NCBI RefSeq assembly: GCF_010093815.1
Contig: NW_022985565.1
Span: 665,841-729,840, forward strand
Length of the DNA stretch: 64,000 bases
Source: Pseudovirgaria hyperparasitica
Taxonomy: Eukaryota > Ascomycota > Dothideomycetes > Acrospermales > Acrospermaceae
Direction: 5' to 3'
Shown here: positions 33,474 through 46,047 of the stretch, piece after piece
Position numbering within the stretch: position 1 is the stretch's first letter
Layout: the number at the start of each line of letters is the position of its first letter
Translations under genes and position numbers: made by a program
The notes under the pieces: generated by a model
The model's input: only the letters and a program-made list of their open reading frames with translations
Databases searched by the model: none
What the model was told of the DNA's origin: nothing

Positions 33474-36400
33474 TCAGAACAGCATATCCTCATCCCCACC
33501 AATCCCGCCACCCACAAGCCCATCCAACGCCTTCCTCAGCGCATCTCGCACAAGCCTAGCATCCACTTCCCCAAGCCCCACCTCGCAACCACCACCCTTC
33601 CTCCCCCTGACGAGCATGTCCACAACACGTCCAGTCCACAAGCCGACCTCCCCATCCGTAACCACCGAACCATAAACCCCGCCGCAACACACAGCATCTC
33701 TGCCCGCGCCATCACGGCCGAGCACATCGAACTCACCGTCGTCCAACCTGCGCAGCAGTCTCGCAATCTGCGCCCCGGAGGTGTGGATGCGGATAGTCAC
33801 AGTGCGGACGTTCGACGGACGCAGGAGTGGATTCATGGATTTTGTTCGCGTGCGGCGTCGGCAGAGAGGGATATGCTGCTGCTGCTGCTGCTGCTGTGCC
33901 GTGTTTGAGTTTATTCCACCGGAGGCGGAAACGGATTCGTCATTGGCCTGGCTTTTTGCGCGGTCCGGCGTCTCGGTGACAGGGGTGGCGTGTGGGTTAG
34001 GGGTAGTAGCAGGTATGGAGTGCAGGGTTGCTTCGGCCAGACTCGCGAGGAAGGAGTCGATTGCCGGAGTGGCGATCGCAGGGGCCGGGGCTCGGAAATA
34101 TGGACTATCGGCGTTGTAGTGCTCGTTGTGGTGCTCGTTGTGGTGCTCGTTGGGTGGAACGGGCGCGTGGCTGGAGAAGAAGCGGCCGATATCGTGCTCG
34201 GATGGTGTCTGATGGGGAGTCTGAGCGGACCGTGAATGGTGATGGACGTTGTTTGTCTCTGTCATGCTGCTGCTACTTGAGTTGTTTCTGTTGCGTTGTC
34301 GATTGGATCGGGGGTCTGTTTGTCTCCTGAGGGGAGGGGTACGGGGAGCACCGTTTGTAAGGGCTGGCGGTCTGAATTTCTGCTGACTGCGACGCTTTTT
34401 GGGCTCTGCTCTTCTGGTGTCATTCGCGTGTTCGGGGTCGAAGAATCGGACTCCGGGGCTGTGATCGTCTTGGATCTGGAGGCTCTGACACTGTTGCCGT
34501 TCCGTTTGTTGTTGCGGTTGTTGTTTTCCGAGTTTTGCTCGTGGGCGCCGTGAGATTTCAGGAATTGCTGATAGTGGGGTTCCTAATACGGAATTCGGGT
34601 TTGGGTCTGGGATTGGAAGACTAGAATCTTGAAATTGTGGAGTTATAACGTCCATAGGTCGTCTTTGGTGGCTTGCGTATACCTCAGTTCCATCTTCGAC
34701 CCTTGAAGACGAAGGCGGATCTGCTCTGTTGCGAGCCTCCGCTAACGTCTGTGTTGGTCGAACAGAGCTACTCGAAAGTGTTGCCGGGGGTGTCTCCAAT
34801 CCAAAGTGTTGTTCATGGAAGCCAAATTGAGCCTGTAGGCTCCTCGTGCTTGAACTTTGCGGAGCGAGGTCGGAGGGTCGAATCTTCAGCGGAGTCTTCG
34901 CAGGCGTGTTGAGTTGGACCGGCTCACGGTATCTGCCCCTTGTCTTTGTGGCCATTTTTGCAAGTGTCCATGGATTAGACACTTCGACGGACCTCAATGC
35001 TTCCTCGGTCTCGTCATCATCATAGTTTTCGTAGTTCCCACTTGTAGTATCTGTCTCGTTGACTACATCCGCAAGTTCGTCATCGTCATCGTCATCGCCA
35101 CCGTACATGTTAGAAACCCACGCAGACGATCGCTGTGGAGGGGGGTAAGTTCCAGATCCTTGTGTGCAGTCCTCATGGGTCGAGATTATTGCTTGAGGAG
35201 GAAGTTCCATTTCAGGCTGTGGTGTTGGATCTCGGTTCGCAGACGTGTCTCCCACGACTTCAGTTGACTCCAGGAAGTCTATCAGTTGGTCTAGTGCCTG
35301 AGGAGTATCCTTTTCCGTCTGGATCTGATAGAACGAATGCATAAGGTCCCCGACAACTTTCAGTACAGCTTTCTCGTCCATAAAGATGAAGTCACCTTTG
35401 CCAGGCTCCACGTTGACATCGTACGTCCCCTCTGGGCATGCAATATCAAGCCAGATAAAGCCTTCCTTGACCCCACCCAAGCCGGCTGTTTTCAGGTTGT
35501 GCTTCCACAACTCCAGGATTTTCTTGAGAACGCCTCTGGCATGCCCGACAGGGCGTCCGTCTACCTGAAAGAAGCAACCAAACCCGCACACATATGCTGG
35601 TTTAGCATCAGGTCGTGGTAGAAAGGCGCGGACGTGATATCCGTTACCTTTGAGTGCATCGTATCGACATTGGCTAGTGGCCTGGTGGCCTATTATCTTG
35701 ATAGCAGCTTCTTCGACAAGTGATGCCATGGACTCCGAATTTCCATCGTGTACTTTACATGGCGCAAACGTCCAGTTCCCAGCAGTTGAGGTTGCCCTGA
35801 GAATCTTCAGCGAAAAGCGTACTGTTGGCCTAGTAAAGGCGTAAGCCTTCAGCATGCGTTTAATGTCCGCAAGACATTTGCTGGTAGTCTTGAGCGCTGC
35901 TTGTTTGCGCACAGGTAGAGCCGCAAAGAAGTCCGTCAGACGCACAGTAGTACCAACTGGATGCGAGGTAGCAACTCCTCTGCACCACCATTAGCCCTGA
36001 CTTGAAAATACCTCATATGAGTGGGAGCTTGAGCCCAGACAATAGGGTGCATACATGTGATTGACTGCCCAGTGCCCAACGTCCCAGCTCCGTCCTACTT
36101 CCTCACCTGCGACTCGTGTCGTTATCCTCACTGTCTTGCAGACACCCTTTACGAGAAGGTCCCCCGACAAAGCACTGATGGCCTCACCTCTGAAGCCTAA
36201 GGTGTTCCCACCAACCAACCTCAGATCGCTCTCGTCACGAATCTTGCTCGTGCAACCTCTCTTGCCGAACAGCAATCTATCCTCGGGCGGAATACCGTGA
36301 CCATTATCTCGGATCTGTACCTTATTAGCTGAGCCACTAGAGTTGAGAAGAAGGATTCAGTCATGGTGGTTGCTTGTCCTCAGACGATGCCATACAAAGC

Positions 36401-36575
36401 GCTCACGTACCTGTATAGAGCTCATCGTGTCAGCGCTGATATCGACTGCAACTGACGTGGCGCCAGCATCCAAGGCATTGTCAATCAGCTCTTTGGTGGC
36501 AGAAGTGGGACTTGTCAGGAGCTGTGAACTGCTGAGAAGATGTGCGGTCGCTGCTGGAAGTGCCTGAATTGGCAT
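33474..36575 (-). CDS. MLH2: MutL homologue of the MLH2/human PMS1 type
   Basis: Three exons on the reverse strand (36411-36575, 36055-36314, 33474-35979) give 976 residues. The N terminus shows the GHKL ATPase motifs: KELIDNALDAGATSV (motif I, with the Mg-binding Asn), IRDNGHGIPPEDR (motif II) and NTLGFRGEAISAL (motif III), then HPVGTTVRLTDFFAALPVRK, the transducer region. LPAATAHLLSSSQLLTS matches human PMS1 (yeast Mlh2) more closely than Pms1/PMS2 or Mlh3. No DQHAxxE endonuclease motif is found in the C-terminal part, fitting Mlh2, which partners Mlh1 as an accessory factor in mismatch repair and in limiting gene-conversion tracts. About 450 residues in the middle are low in complexity, with EHHNEHHNEHYN and a seven-Gln run encoded by CTG/CAG repeats. 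The middle exon/intron choice (CAC AT joined to A GGA GTT) is less certain. Confidence 0.82.
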
Positions 36576-37065
36576 GGCTCTACGCAATGTAGCACTCGGA
36601 GATCAACTTCGCGCAAAGCGGACGATTATATCCGCAGGACTATGGTAGTATAACAAGTGAAGAATTGACGTTTACGTCCGGTGTAAAATTCGGTAGTGAG
36701 TATGCGGAGAGGATTGACCTTCCTAACAGCGGACAGAAGACTACACCTGACCATGTGACATACGAAGCAATTGAGCAGCAACAATAAAAGACAGTCGAAG
36801 CGTTCTACGTTTGTTGTATAGATAAACACATTCAGATGCACGTCATACTAGACGTGCATCCAAGAAGCATACACCGATGCTGTACTAAGTAAATACTAAA
36901 TCACAAATGCAGAGACCGTGAACACCCGGGACACCAGACTTTGAAACCGCATAAGGTACACTTTAGACTTGACCGTACCATGTCTGTCGATAGGCAGAAA
37001 CCCAGTCCGACCGTCTCTTACGCTTGAAGGAAGTAAGAAAAAAAAGCCCAGGGAAAGAATTCTTC
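36576..37065. promoter_or_regulatory. Spacer between SIN3 3' end and MLH2 start
   Basis: 490 bases between two reverse-strand genes, holding the MLH2 promoter and the SIN3 3' untranslated region. No gene is supported. Confidence 0.5.
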
Positions 37066-40000
37066 TCACAATGCATCCGCCATGACTACATCGGTACCAG
37101 CGTTTGCACTCGTGGACTCAATTTTCTCACCCTTGAGCCGTGCATATTCGGCATTTATTGCATCGACTTCCTCCTTGCTCATACCTTTCATCCAGGAGTT
37201 GTTCAGGACGAGCTTCTCGCGTGCCTTTTCACCTGCGCGAATGCTCTCATTCTTGATCGCCTCGAGTCCTTCCTTGCCGCCTGTGCGATCTTTATTCGAT
37301 TTGACGAGATATTCTTCGGTCTTCGGTTCGAATATCATCTTATAGCTATGAACTGCAATTCGAATCGTCATGACGTCGTTACTGGTAATGTAACTAGATT
37401 TCAGGGAGCTATTGCTAGCATCGCTCTCATTATCATCAAGGCCGTGCGCCAGGAACACCTTGGACAGCCTTGTGTTCTCCATGCCTTCTGTGGGATCTAC
37501 GTTGGTAAACGTCGAGATGTAGTATCGCCATCTCTGCTCCGCGGTGTAATTTCTCTGATCGAATGTAAGGTCATCCTTTTTGAAAATCTGGACCGTCGCC
37601 TTCATTTCATTCTGTTTCTGTAAACACGCGTTAGAAAAGGACTTACTAATGGCAAGGTCGATACTTACAAAGCATATGCGGTATACGTCTCCATCTTTGG
37701 CATATTTCTCCACCTGGCGACGGTAGTTGATCTCATCTTTGTGAGTCGTTTCCCTGCGCTGACGGTCCTTTTTGAACAATTGGTAGATATCCCATGACTT
37801 GTCCTTAGTATCGCTTGTGAGGACTGCCACGGCGAATCGACCAAGCGAACTGAGCAACTTATCAACGGAGTATAGTTGCCAGCCGTTTTGCAGGTAGAAT
37901 CTTCGAAGTGTTTCCTCTACGTGAATCATGTCCATGTCACCCTTGACAACTTCCTCAAACATGCCTAGTACCTGTTGGTAATAGTTTGCATTGAAAGAGG
38001 TGTCTCCGAAAAAGTCGCTTGGTAGTTTATCGATGAGCTTGAAATCGGTCGCCGGCTTCTCCGATTTTGCGTTCACGACCTGGTCATGGACTTCGTTTTC
38101 GACCCTCTTTAGGTTCACGAGACGCTCGTAAAGTATGACTAGCATTCTGAAGAAGCAGTATATCGGGAGGTTGGCATACATGTTGTATGTGTCACGTTGG
38201 AAAGGCTCATCAGGGGCGATATCGTTCTCGTTGCCTAGAGTTGGATGTTCCAGCCACTTGTTCAATGGACGCTCTTCTGCAGGTTCGCCACTGGGGCTAT
38301 CAGCGACGCCAGTCATTTCATCGTCGATGTTCGAACCAATATCTGGAGTTGTTGCACGACTACCAGAGGCATTGCTGTCCTCGCGATGCCTTGTGGATGC
38401 TCGGCCTTTGTCAAGCACACCTCGAAGTAAATTTTGGTTCTTGCCCTTGCCACGGGCTGATCGAGAGGATACATCGTCGGGGCTGGTCATTTCATCATCC
38501 AGGTCCTCCTCACCTGGAGAACCGTTAGGCGAGATACGGATGCGCTCGTCGAAGGTTGCGACATCGAGTCCAAAGAACATGGGGATGAATTCCTTCATAA
38601 AGTTCAACAAACGCGGGTGGTCAGAGCTTTGGTTATTTTCTACCTGTACGAGCACCAAACGGGCTGCGTCGTACAGGACATCAATGTCGTCGAAGGCATA
38701 TTCGAACTGCCATTGCGGGACATAGAGTTTCTGGACCTCACGTTGCCGCTTTTGTTCTTCGTGCTTGACCTGGATCTCGGTCTGCAGTGTCTTGGTCTGA
38801 AATTGTCGCTTGTCTGCTTGTTTTGCACCGATGCTTTGGTGATCAAGACTTTTCCAGAAGATCCTCTGAGTCTGTTCACGCCAGACTTTCTCCCACTCGC
38901 GTTGCGCCGCTTTCCATTCCTCAAGCTTGGATTTCAGACGACCAAGAACGACAGGGACAACTTTGTATGGTGAATCGAAGAGACTGTCAAGAACCAAACG
39001 TCCTTTTTCGCGACCATATACTTTGAGGATCACACGCTTGTAGATAGCCTCGCTTTGCCCACCGAGTCCCTTTGGCAGTACAAAGTTGAGACGATCTTCC
39101 GGTAACATCTGGTATAGTTGCTGTGCAATGGGTTCTAATTGCTGTACAGTACGAAGACAGGCTTCGATGTTGAAGTCATAGTCATGGCGTTCTTCTTCGA
39201 TGCGATGAAGACCCTCTTCATGTTGATTCTTGCGATGTGCGATAAATCCAGAATCTTCCGATGCCCAAGTGGGATGCGATGCCCATTCGTCGTTCAGGAC
39301 AGAGCGACAAAGATCGTCGCGACCACTGCACACACGCATGCGATCTCTCTTTGGCAATAGCCTATAGCTGGGTCCCAGGCCACGACAGTTTGAAAGGGAA
39401 ACTTTCGAGCTGAATGATTGGATGGCTCTAGCTTCGAGAGTTTCTGGTTTGGGGTCATAGCCCATGAAATGTTTGAAATAGGTCATAAGCTCAGGATTAC
39501 CGCCGAGAAAGCTGTGAGCTCTCTGTATAAGCAACTCAGAGCTGATGAGATCTTGCGAAAACAGATTGCAGAGCTTCAAGAACTCATTCATATTATTCTT
39601 GTTACCGATAAACTTCTTTGCGCGGTCGAAGAAAGCCAGTTCATCATGCGTTGCAGCGGTCGATGACGTTGGCGGGATCGGCTCAGGAAGAGCTGGAGTC
39701 AAGGTAGGCGATACAGGGGGTCCCTCGGGGACTGTAGATTTGTTCATAGTATGGTGTTGTTTGGTTCGCTGAAACGAGTGACCGACCATTAGTGTCTGCT
39801 GGTAGGTGTATGTATATATGCGACGCCACACAAAAGAAAAAAAAACCAACAATGAAATTCGGCAGATGACGCATTAGGACGAGGGTATGAGCCGCAGAAA
39901 GAAGCTTCAATAGTGCTGCATGCGAATCGAAAGCTGAACAATGAGGGCTGAGTTGTACAGGAGGGCAGGAATAAAGAATAATGGAGGATAGTTAATGGAA

Positions 40001-42388
40001 TGCAGTTACTAACCTTGGCACCCGGAGGATAGCCTCCACGGCTACTGTGTGCTACTTCAAGAGCAGGGGGTGGGATTGCAGCCTGCCCGGCAACAGGGCC
40101 CTGTCTGTCACCTCTCTTCCGCTTGTTGCTATCTTTCGCCGGAGTGGGTGCGAAGTTCCCGATCGGAGGAAGACGACCACCTTGCTCGGGTCTTGGGGTC
40201 TGTTGTAGTTGCTGAGTATGAGCTATGTAAGTAGCATCACTGCGTATATTGCTTGTCTGGGCTACATCTTCGGCCGTCTGGCGGGCAGCGAGTGCGGCTC
40301 TTTGCTGGGCTCCGGTAGTGGAATCGGGTAGGAATTGTTTGAAGTCTTCCAATAAGTCTGGGGCACCTCCGAATAATGTCGTGACTTGAGCGTATACGTC
40401 CTGGATAGGCTTCGACTCTCGTTGATAAGTCTGCAGAATCTCGAGGAACTGCTTGTAGATATCCGGTTGTGTCGCGAAACGATTCTTGATTTTGTTGACA
40501 TAGCTGATCGCGTGGTTGAACTCGACCGGCCCTCTTTTCTCAGCAGTACTACCAGCACCGGATGGCGCGGCAGATGCGATACCGTTGATAGACTGGCCAT
40601 GGAGGTGGGCAGCAGCGCCACCAGGCGGCGACTGCATACCTTCCGGGCCTTGACCAGCGTTAGCAACCACAGCAGCATTTTGGAGTGAAGACATGCTACG
40701 CTGCTCTAGTTGTCGAGCTTCGACCTGTGCGGCAGATTCTGGGTGTGCCCTTTGTATTTCAGGCGACATCGAAGCCGGCTGGCCGGGCTGCGGACCATAT
40801 GGGCCGGATCGCCCCGGCCCAAAGACGTCTGAGCCTTGTGGTACCGACTGTTGCCAATTATTGCCGCCATCTCGGTTTGACTGTTCGTAGAATTGCTGAT
40901 CTGACGGAGTAGACGTGATGCCATTCGTCACACTTTGGGATAGAGGGTGGACTCCCAATGCCGATACTGTCGTACCCATTGGTGTAGTTACTCTGATTGT
41001 GTTCGGGTCGTCGCCTGTACCACACTCTATACGATATCCAGGCGGGAGGAATGTATTGAATCCTTGGATCAATGCAGGGTTCCCAGAGAAAAGTGTGGAA
41101 ACTCTGTCGATAACACCAGGAGTGTCAATTCTACGTCAAGAGTTAGCCGCGCGCAACAAGTTCACGCTTCCAGGCTGTCACTTACGCGCCACTCTTGAAA
41201 TCTTTCATGATATCCAAGAACTGATTATAGACAGTGGGCTGTTCGCCAAATTGTATCTTGACTTGGTCAAGATAGCTGAGTGCATCCTGTGACGCGGTGG
41301 ATATTAGGTACTGTATGAGTGTGAATGAGTAGTGATACGTACATTCAGTATAGGCTGCTGTCCTTGTCCCACATTCACTGGTGGCTGTTGCCCTTGTCCT
41401 ACGTTCACTAGTTGTTGCTGTGGCTGCTGTTGCTGCTGCTGTGGTTGTGCATTGCCACCAGAGAAAGGGACGAGAAGAGTCTGAGGCGGTGGCTGGACAG
41501 CGTGTTGATTTCGAGCATTGCTCTCACTTGGAGCAGTTTGACCTGAACCATTTGCAGACAGCCCATTGACTGGTGCGCTGATAGGACCTGGTAAGCCACT
41601 TGTGCCTGTCATGACGGCAGCATTACCAAGTAGACCGTTTGGACCATGTATACCTCGAGTCTGAGGAGCGACTGCAACAGGCTGGTGAATTTGTATCGGT
41701 CCTCCATGATTCTCGTGCGCGGCCTGCTCTTGATGGTGCCGTTCACGGTTCTCACGATCGCGTTGCTCGGCCGCGGCCATCTCCAGGTGTCGATCGAGCT
41801 CTCGACCATCTCTCCCGTCAATCCTTCTTTCCATGTTTGGGGGAGGTGGGCCATGGTGTTGGGCGTGAATCGACTGGTTCAGAGCAGGCAGTGGGTATGG
41901 GCCGCCAGGCATATTTGGCGTGGCGTCAGACCCTGTCGGTAGCGCTCGCTGAGAGGCCTGATGTGGAGAAGTTTGTGCAGGTTGTGCAAGTCCTGAGATT
42001 GACGGTAGGCTTTGGCTCGGTTGTCCAGGAGGGTGATAGGAGCCTAGAAGTAAGTTAGAAGGTAATCTTTGTAGTTGGCAACACGGGTGATATCACGAAC
42101 CTGGGGGAGGTGGTAGCACCGGGCCACCACCAGAAGTTGGATTTTGCGATTGTGGTGGTTGCGCAGGTGCAGAAGTACCACTACGAAAAGATGTGTTAGC
42201 TAAATGTATAGGACGTATTGAATCGCTTGCGACGGCTCACGACCTATGCATAGGCGAAGTTGTACTTACTCGTATCTTCCTATGAATGGTCTTGACGATG
42301 GCCCAGATCCTGAATCATTGTTTTGAGGACCTGTTCCAGGAGTCTGATTCTGTCCTGAAGCCCACGGCTCGCGAGATCCTGAATTCAT
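37066..42388 (-). CDS. SIN3: SIN3 transcriptional corepressor scaffold
   Basis: Seven exons on the reverse strand (42270-42388, 42101-42180, 41343-42043, 41186-41286, 40014-41130, 37669-39768, 37066-37617) give 1589 residues with every junction in phase. PAH1 lies at about 301-365 ([17 protein letters not shown]), PAH2 at about 538-605 ([20 protein letters not shown]), PAH3 at about 746-811 ([19 protein letters not shown]). The HDAC-interaction domain follows ([38 protein letters not shown]), then the conserved C-terminal SIN3 region. SIN3 scaffolds Rpd3-type deacetylase complexes recruited by DNA-binding repressors. The N terminus and the PAH1-PAH2 linker are Gln/Pro-rich, with a duplicated NVGQGQQP unit near residue 285. 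The 245-base intron before exon 6 (PPGAK joined to RTKQHH) is the longest in the gene. Confidence 0.93.
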
Positions 42389-45300
42389 TATAGGCAACGC
42401 CAGCCGATCGTCCGTTTGATTTATTCGTCTTGTTCGACACCGAAACAGTCGCTCCCAGAATTCGAAGCGCCGTGTTCAAGGGGTGGTATTTGTATAGTAA
42501 GGTGTATGCTCGATGAATTAGGGAGGTAGCGGACGGCATGCGCCTTGTAAATGTTCGAAACTTCCTGTTGCAGCGCAAAACGCGGAGCGTGTTTGAGCTG
42601 ATGGCGCGTTGCTAGGTCTTCGCAGAAGAGAAGGTAGATCAAGCAAGAAAAACGGAGCTTAAGGAAGCCCAGAATCTCTCTTCACATAGGTAGAGCCGCC
42701 GTAGAGGGAGGGGTAAACGTGTAGGTAGACAAGTGGTGATCGTGAGGGAGCTCTGATTGCGCTTTCATGACCAAAGCAGAATCTCGCGCAAGAGCTTCGG
42801 AGAAACAATTTTCCATGGGTCCATCACGCAGGGGTACCTGGGCAGTTGAAAGCATGCGTCAGTGGTCTGTGCACACATCATTCAACGCTTTGTACTGAGC
42901 AATCCATACATCGAGCATCATTATATTGACCGCAGCTAAGTCTGGATAACCCGTGTTTGACGCGCTTGTCAGCATCACTTCCCTCTACCCTGACTACTTA
43001 GAGTCGCACTCTTCACCTATATTTATACCGGAATACTTTGACCATTTTGATGGTCGTCTCACGTATATTCGCCAGTGATGGAGTATATCCATCAATCATT
43101 TGGACATCATAAAGCAGTCTCATGTATTACAAGCATGCAAACAGCGCACTTCTGCGCTATATTCCGACGGATGAACCATAAGACGAATGAATGGGCTGCG
43201 CGTAGACTGGCGTTTCCATCCCAGACTACTTCTACCAGTGATGATAACTACGGATTCGTGAACGCGAGACCGCTCACTAGATAAGAACCGGTATTCTCAA
43301 CCACGATATCGCAGGGCAAGTAAGGCCGCTAAATGATTTGCGTGGCAAGCTCGCTCGCCAGCTACGTATAGCTTCCGAGATTGTTCTGGACAAGTACGTC
43401 CCTCAAGGTTTCCCGTTACGCGATATCAGGATGTGCTGTGATACTCAGTCATTATGCGTAGAGGAGAGATTTGTATTATGTCTGCGCTCATCCAGTGTAG
43501 CAAAGGCTTGTAGAAGATAGATCCAGGGACTGCTCCACTCTGCACATCTTCACTTCGAAATACCAACACCGGTATCAGTCGATAGCCAGATGAAACAATA
43601 TAATCAGAGTGAGATTTGACGAGCAGGTAGAGGCACGCCACATCACAGCATGCCTTTCCAACGACACTAGAGATCGACAACAATTTGAGAACCGAGAGTG
43701 GGATGCACACCGAACAAGGGTAGTATGGCATCTCAAATAGTTTTCAAGTGAAAAGCATTGCACTTTGAGGGATAGATAGCGAAGACAGAGCCGAGACGAG
43801 AACTGGAGAATACCATTAGTGTAGATTCTGTGAGCAATATCTTCGGCGGCCACTCTATTGGTAATAAATATTCAACGTACCGTCTCGTGGTGTCGTCTCC
43901 GGAAGGGTAGATTGTCAAGTTCACGGTATACAGGCAGGGGATCAATTCAAGTCGCACAAGATCAGACTTCAATGCGTCGCTGTCTTGGCTCTTGTGGCAC
44001 GGTGGGGTATAGTATCACGCCCACAGTGGTGCAGGCTGTAGTCATCGCATGGCCATGCCCAGACTCGAAGAGGCTTGTGCCCACCTATTGTGCGATACAT
44101 AGGTTGCGAGAATGTCTGAATCCTTCATGGATATTATGAGCCGCCATGGTCAACGAAGGTATGGAGTCAAAGTCAAAGATATGCTGTAAATACGTGATAG
44201 ATTGAACCATCTTGAGATTGAGCGATGAGGGATCTTTTGCGTCCAGCGCCCCTTGTTTTCGAAAAGGCAAGAGGCGCGAGATCATCCTGTACCAAAGATT
44301 CCGAGGACTTATGGTGGTGTGGAGGCTAGAGTGGCCGAACGGAGTTACCCCACATCCTGGAGCTGATGTTGTGGTTGCAGTAGTGGCAGGGTTATGTTCG
44401 GGTGCATACATCGACGTACATCAGAAAGACGCCCGCTGAATCACCAGGATACCAGAGCACCATAGTTGGCATTCCGCAGAAACCCAACCGAAAATTCGGG
44501 TTTGATAGCGAAGGTACTCGTGATTCCTGCATGGCTGCATGGCTGCATGAGTGAGATCGAGCTGCTCGTTGTAATAGCCATGGACATCCGAAGGTATCTC
44601 CGGCTAAAAATGCACTCGAGATAACCAAACCGCTGGGGACATGATGCAGGATGCGACCCGGCCTTCGCAACGCAGCTTGGATACGATATCCCGAAGTGGC
44701 ATTGCATAGTCAACAAGTCTATGATATGTGTCTAAAATACCCGGAGACAGACCGAAGTCCGTGATGCCTGCCACCTAGATCCTAAGGGCTTAGGGATATT
44801 AGCACATGAGAAACGAAAACCGTTCACCAGTGCTTGGCAAGAATGAGGTCGGATGATGATGGCTGCCCACATTCATCCACGAACAACGAATGGGAACGAA
44901 GCCAGGACTGCGGCGTTTCCCCATGATCGGCCGTTAAATATGCAGGATGAAACAGCATGGAAGTAAGCGAGCCAACTGTGCAGTTCAGCAGCCCGCACGA
45001 AATTTGACGTGCTGGTGACCCAAGAAGCAAGACAAGCCTCGCTGAAGAGGGGCGGGGAGTGTGGAAGAAGTTCACCAACTACGGCAAACGCTCGATTCGG
45101 AGAACTAGCATACACGTAGTATTCGAAGTGCATCCACAATATGGTCGGTAAGGGTACGGTGTCATGGCTGCAGGAAGACTACGAACTGCCATCCATAGAA
45201 TCTCACCTGACGTGTGAGTGGACGTAAGGACAAGCTAGCGGAGAGCGGAAACAACACGAAGCATATCTGGGAGGCTGTGAGAGGCTACACCACGGCTGGT

Positions 45301-46047
45301 TAAGAAAGACTAAGAGAATTGAATCGAGTCTCACATTGTGTTGACGTGATCCATCGTCGAGTCCATCTTCCATCCACGGGGTGGCAGCCAAAGGTTGTGG
45401 CTGTGATGATATCTATTGGTGTGGGGATTATTGGGACTTACAATTGACCCTAGGGTAAGGACATACCAGGAGACTAGGCAAATATAGGTTAGAGGCAACA
45501 TTAGCTGGATGCAGAGGTGGAGGACAAGGACCCAGTCACCCAGGACCCCTCACTTTCCCTTACGGACGCCAGTGCCAAAGCGGACTCAGTGCTTAGGTAC
45601 GCCGTTTCTCAGAGGAACCACACACACACACACACTTACCTACCTATACTTCGTCTAACTTTCTCCTGTGCTTCGTCTGCCGTGAACTTTTCTTTACTAT
45701 ACTTCGATATCTTCTATTCACGTCTGTCCAACTACGCGTCTCGGTCCAGCTCCTGTCCAATTACGTCTTCGCTATCTTTCACGATGCGCGTCTGACTGGT
45801 CTTGTTAAACATCTCAACCCGGCCGTCCTTGAGCGAATGCCACCACGCGTCGTGACCTCGATCGGCCCTCTTACGCTCGAGTTCTCGCCCGCGAATCTCG
45901 TCTTGCTTGCAAACAAGAGCAGTGTCCATGATGGTCCCGCACCCAACTGCCGCATAATCCGCCATCTGCCTCCCCCCGGCTGGGCGGACCACGACAACAA
46001 AGGAACTATAGTCATAAGAGAAAGAGATTCTGATTCCTTCTGTCATA
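42389..46047. other. Gene-poor spacer between SIN3 and RIM15 with RIM15 leader
   Basis: 3.66 kb between two divergent genes. Frames up to about 110 codons occur on both strands but have no motif, biased composition or splice logic. From about 45,600 it becomes C/T-rich and looks like the RIM15 leader: it contains a minimal upstream frame Met-Arg-Val-stop at 45783 and a longer one from 45837 that overlaps the RIM15 start out of frame. A (CA)n run lies at about 45620-45634. Confidence 0.45.
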
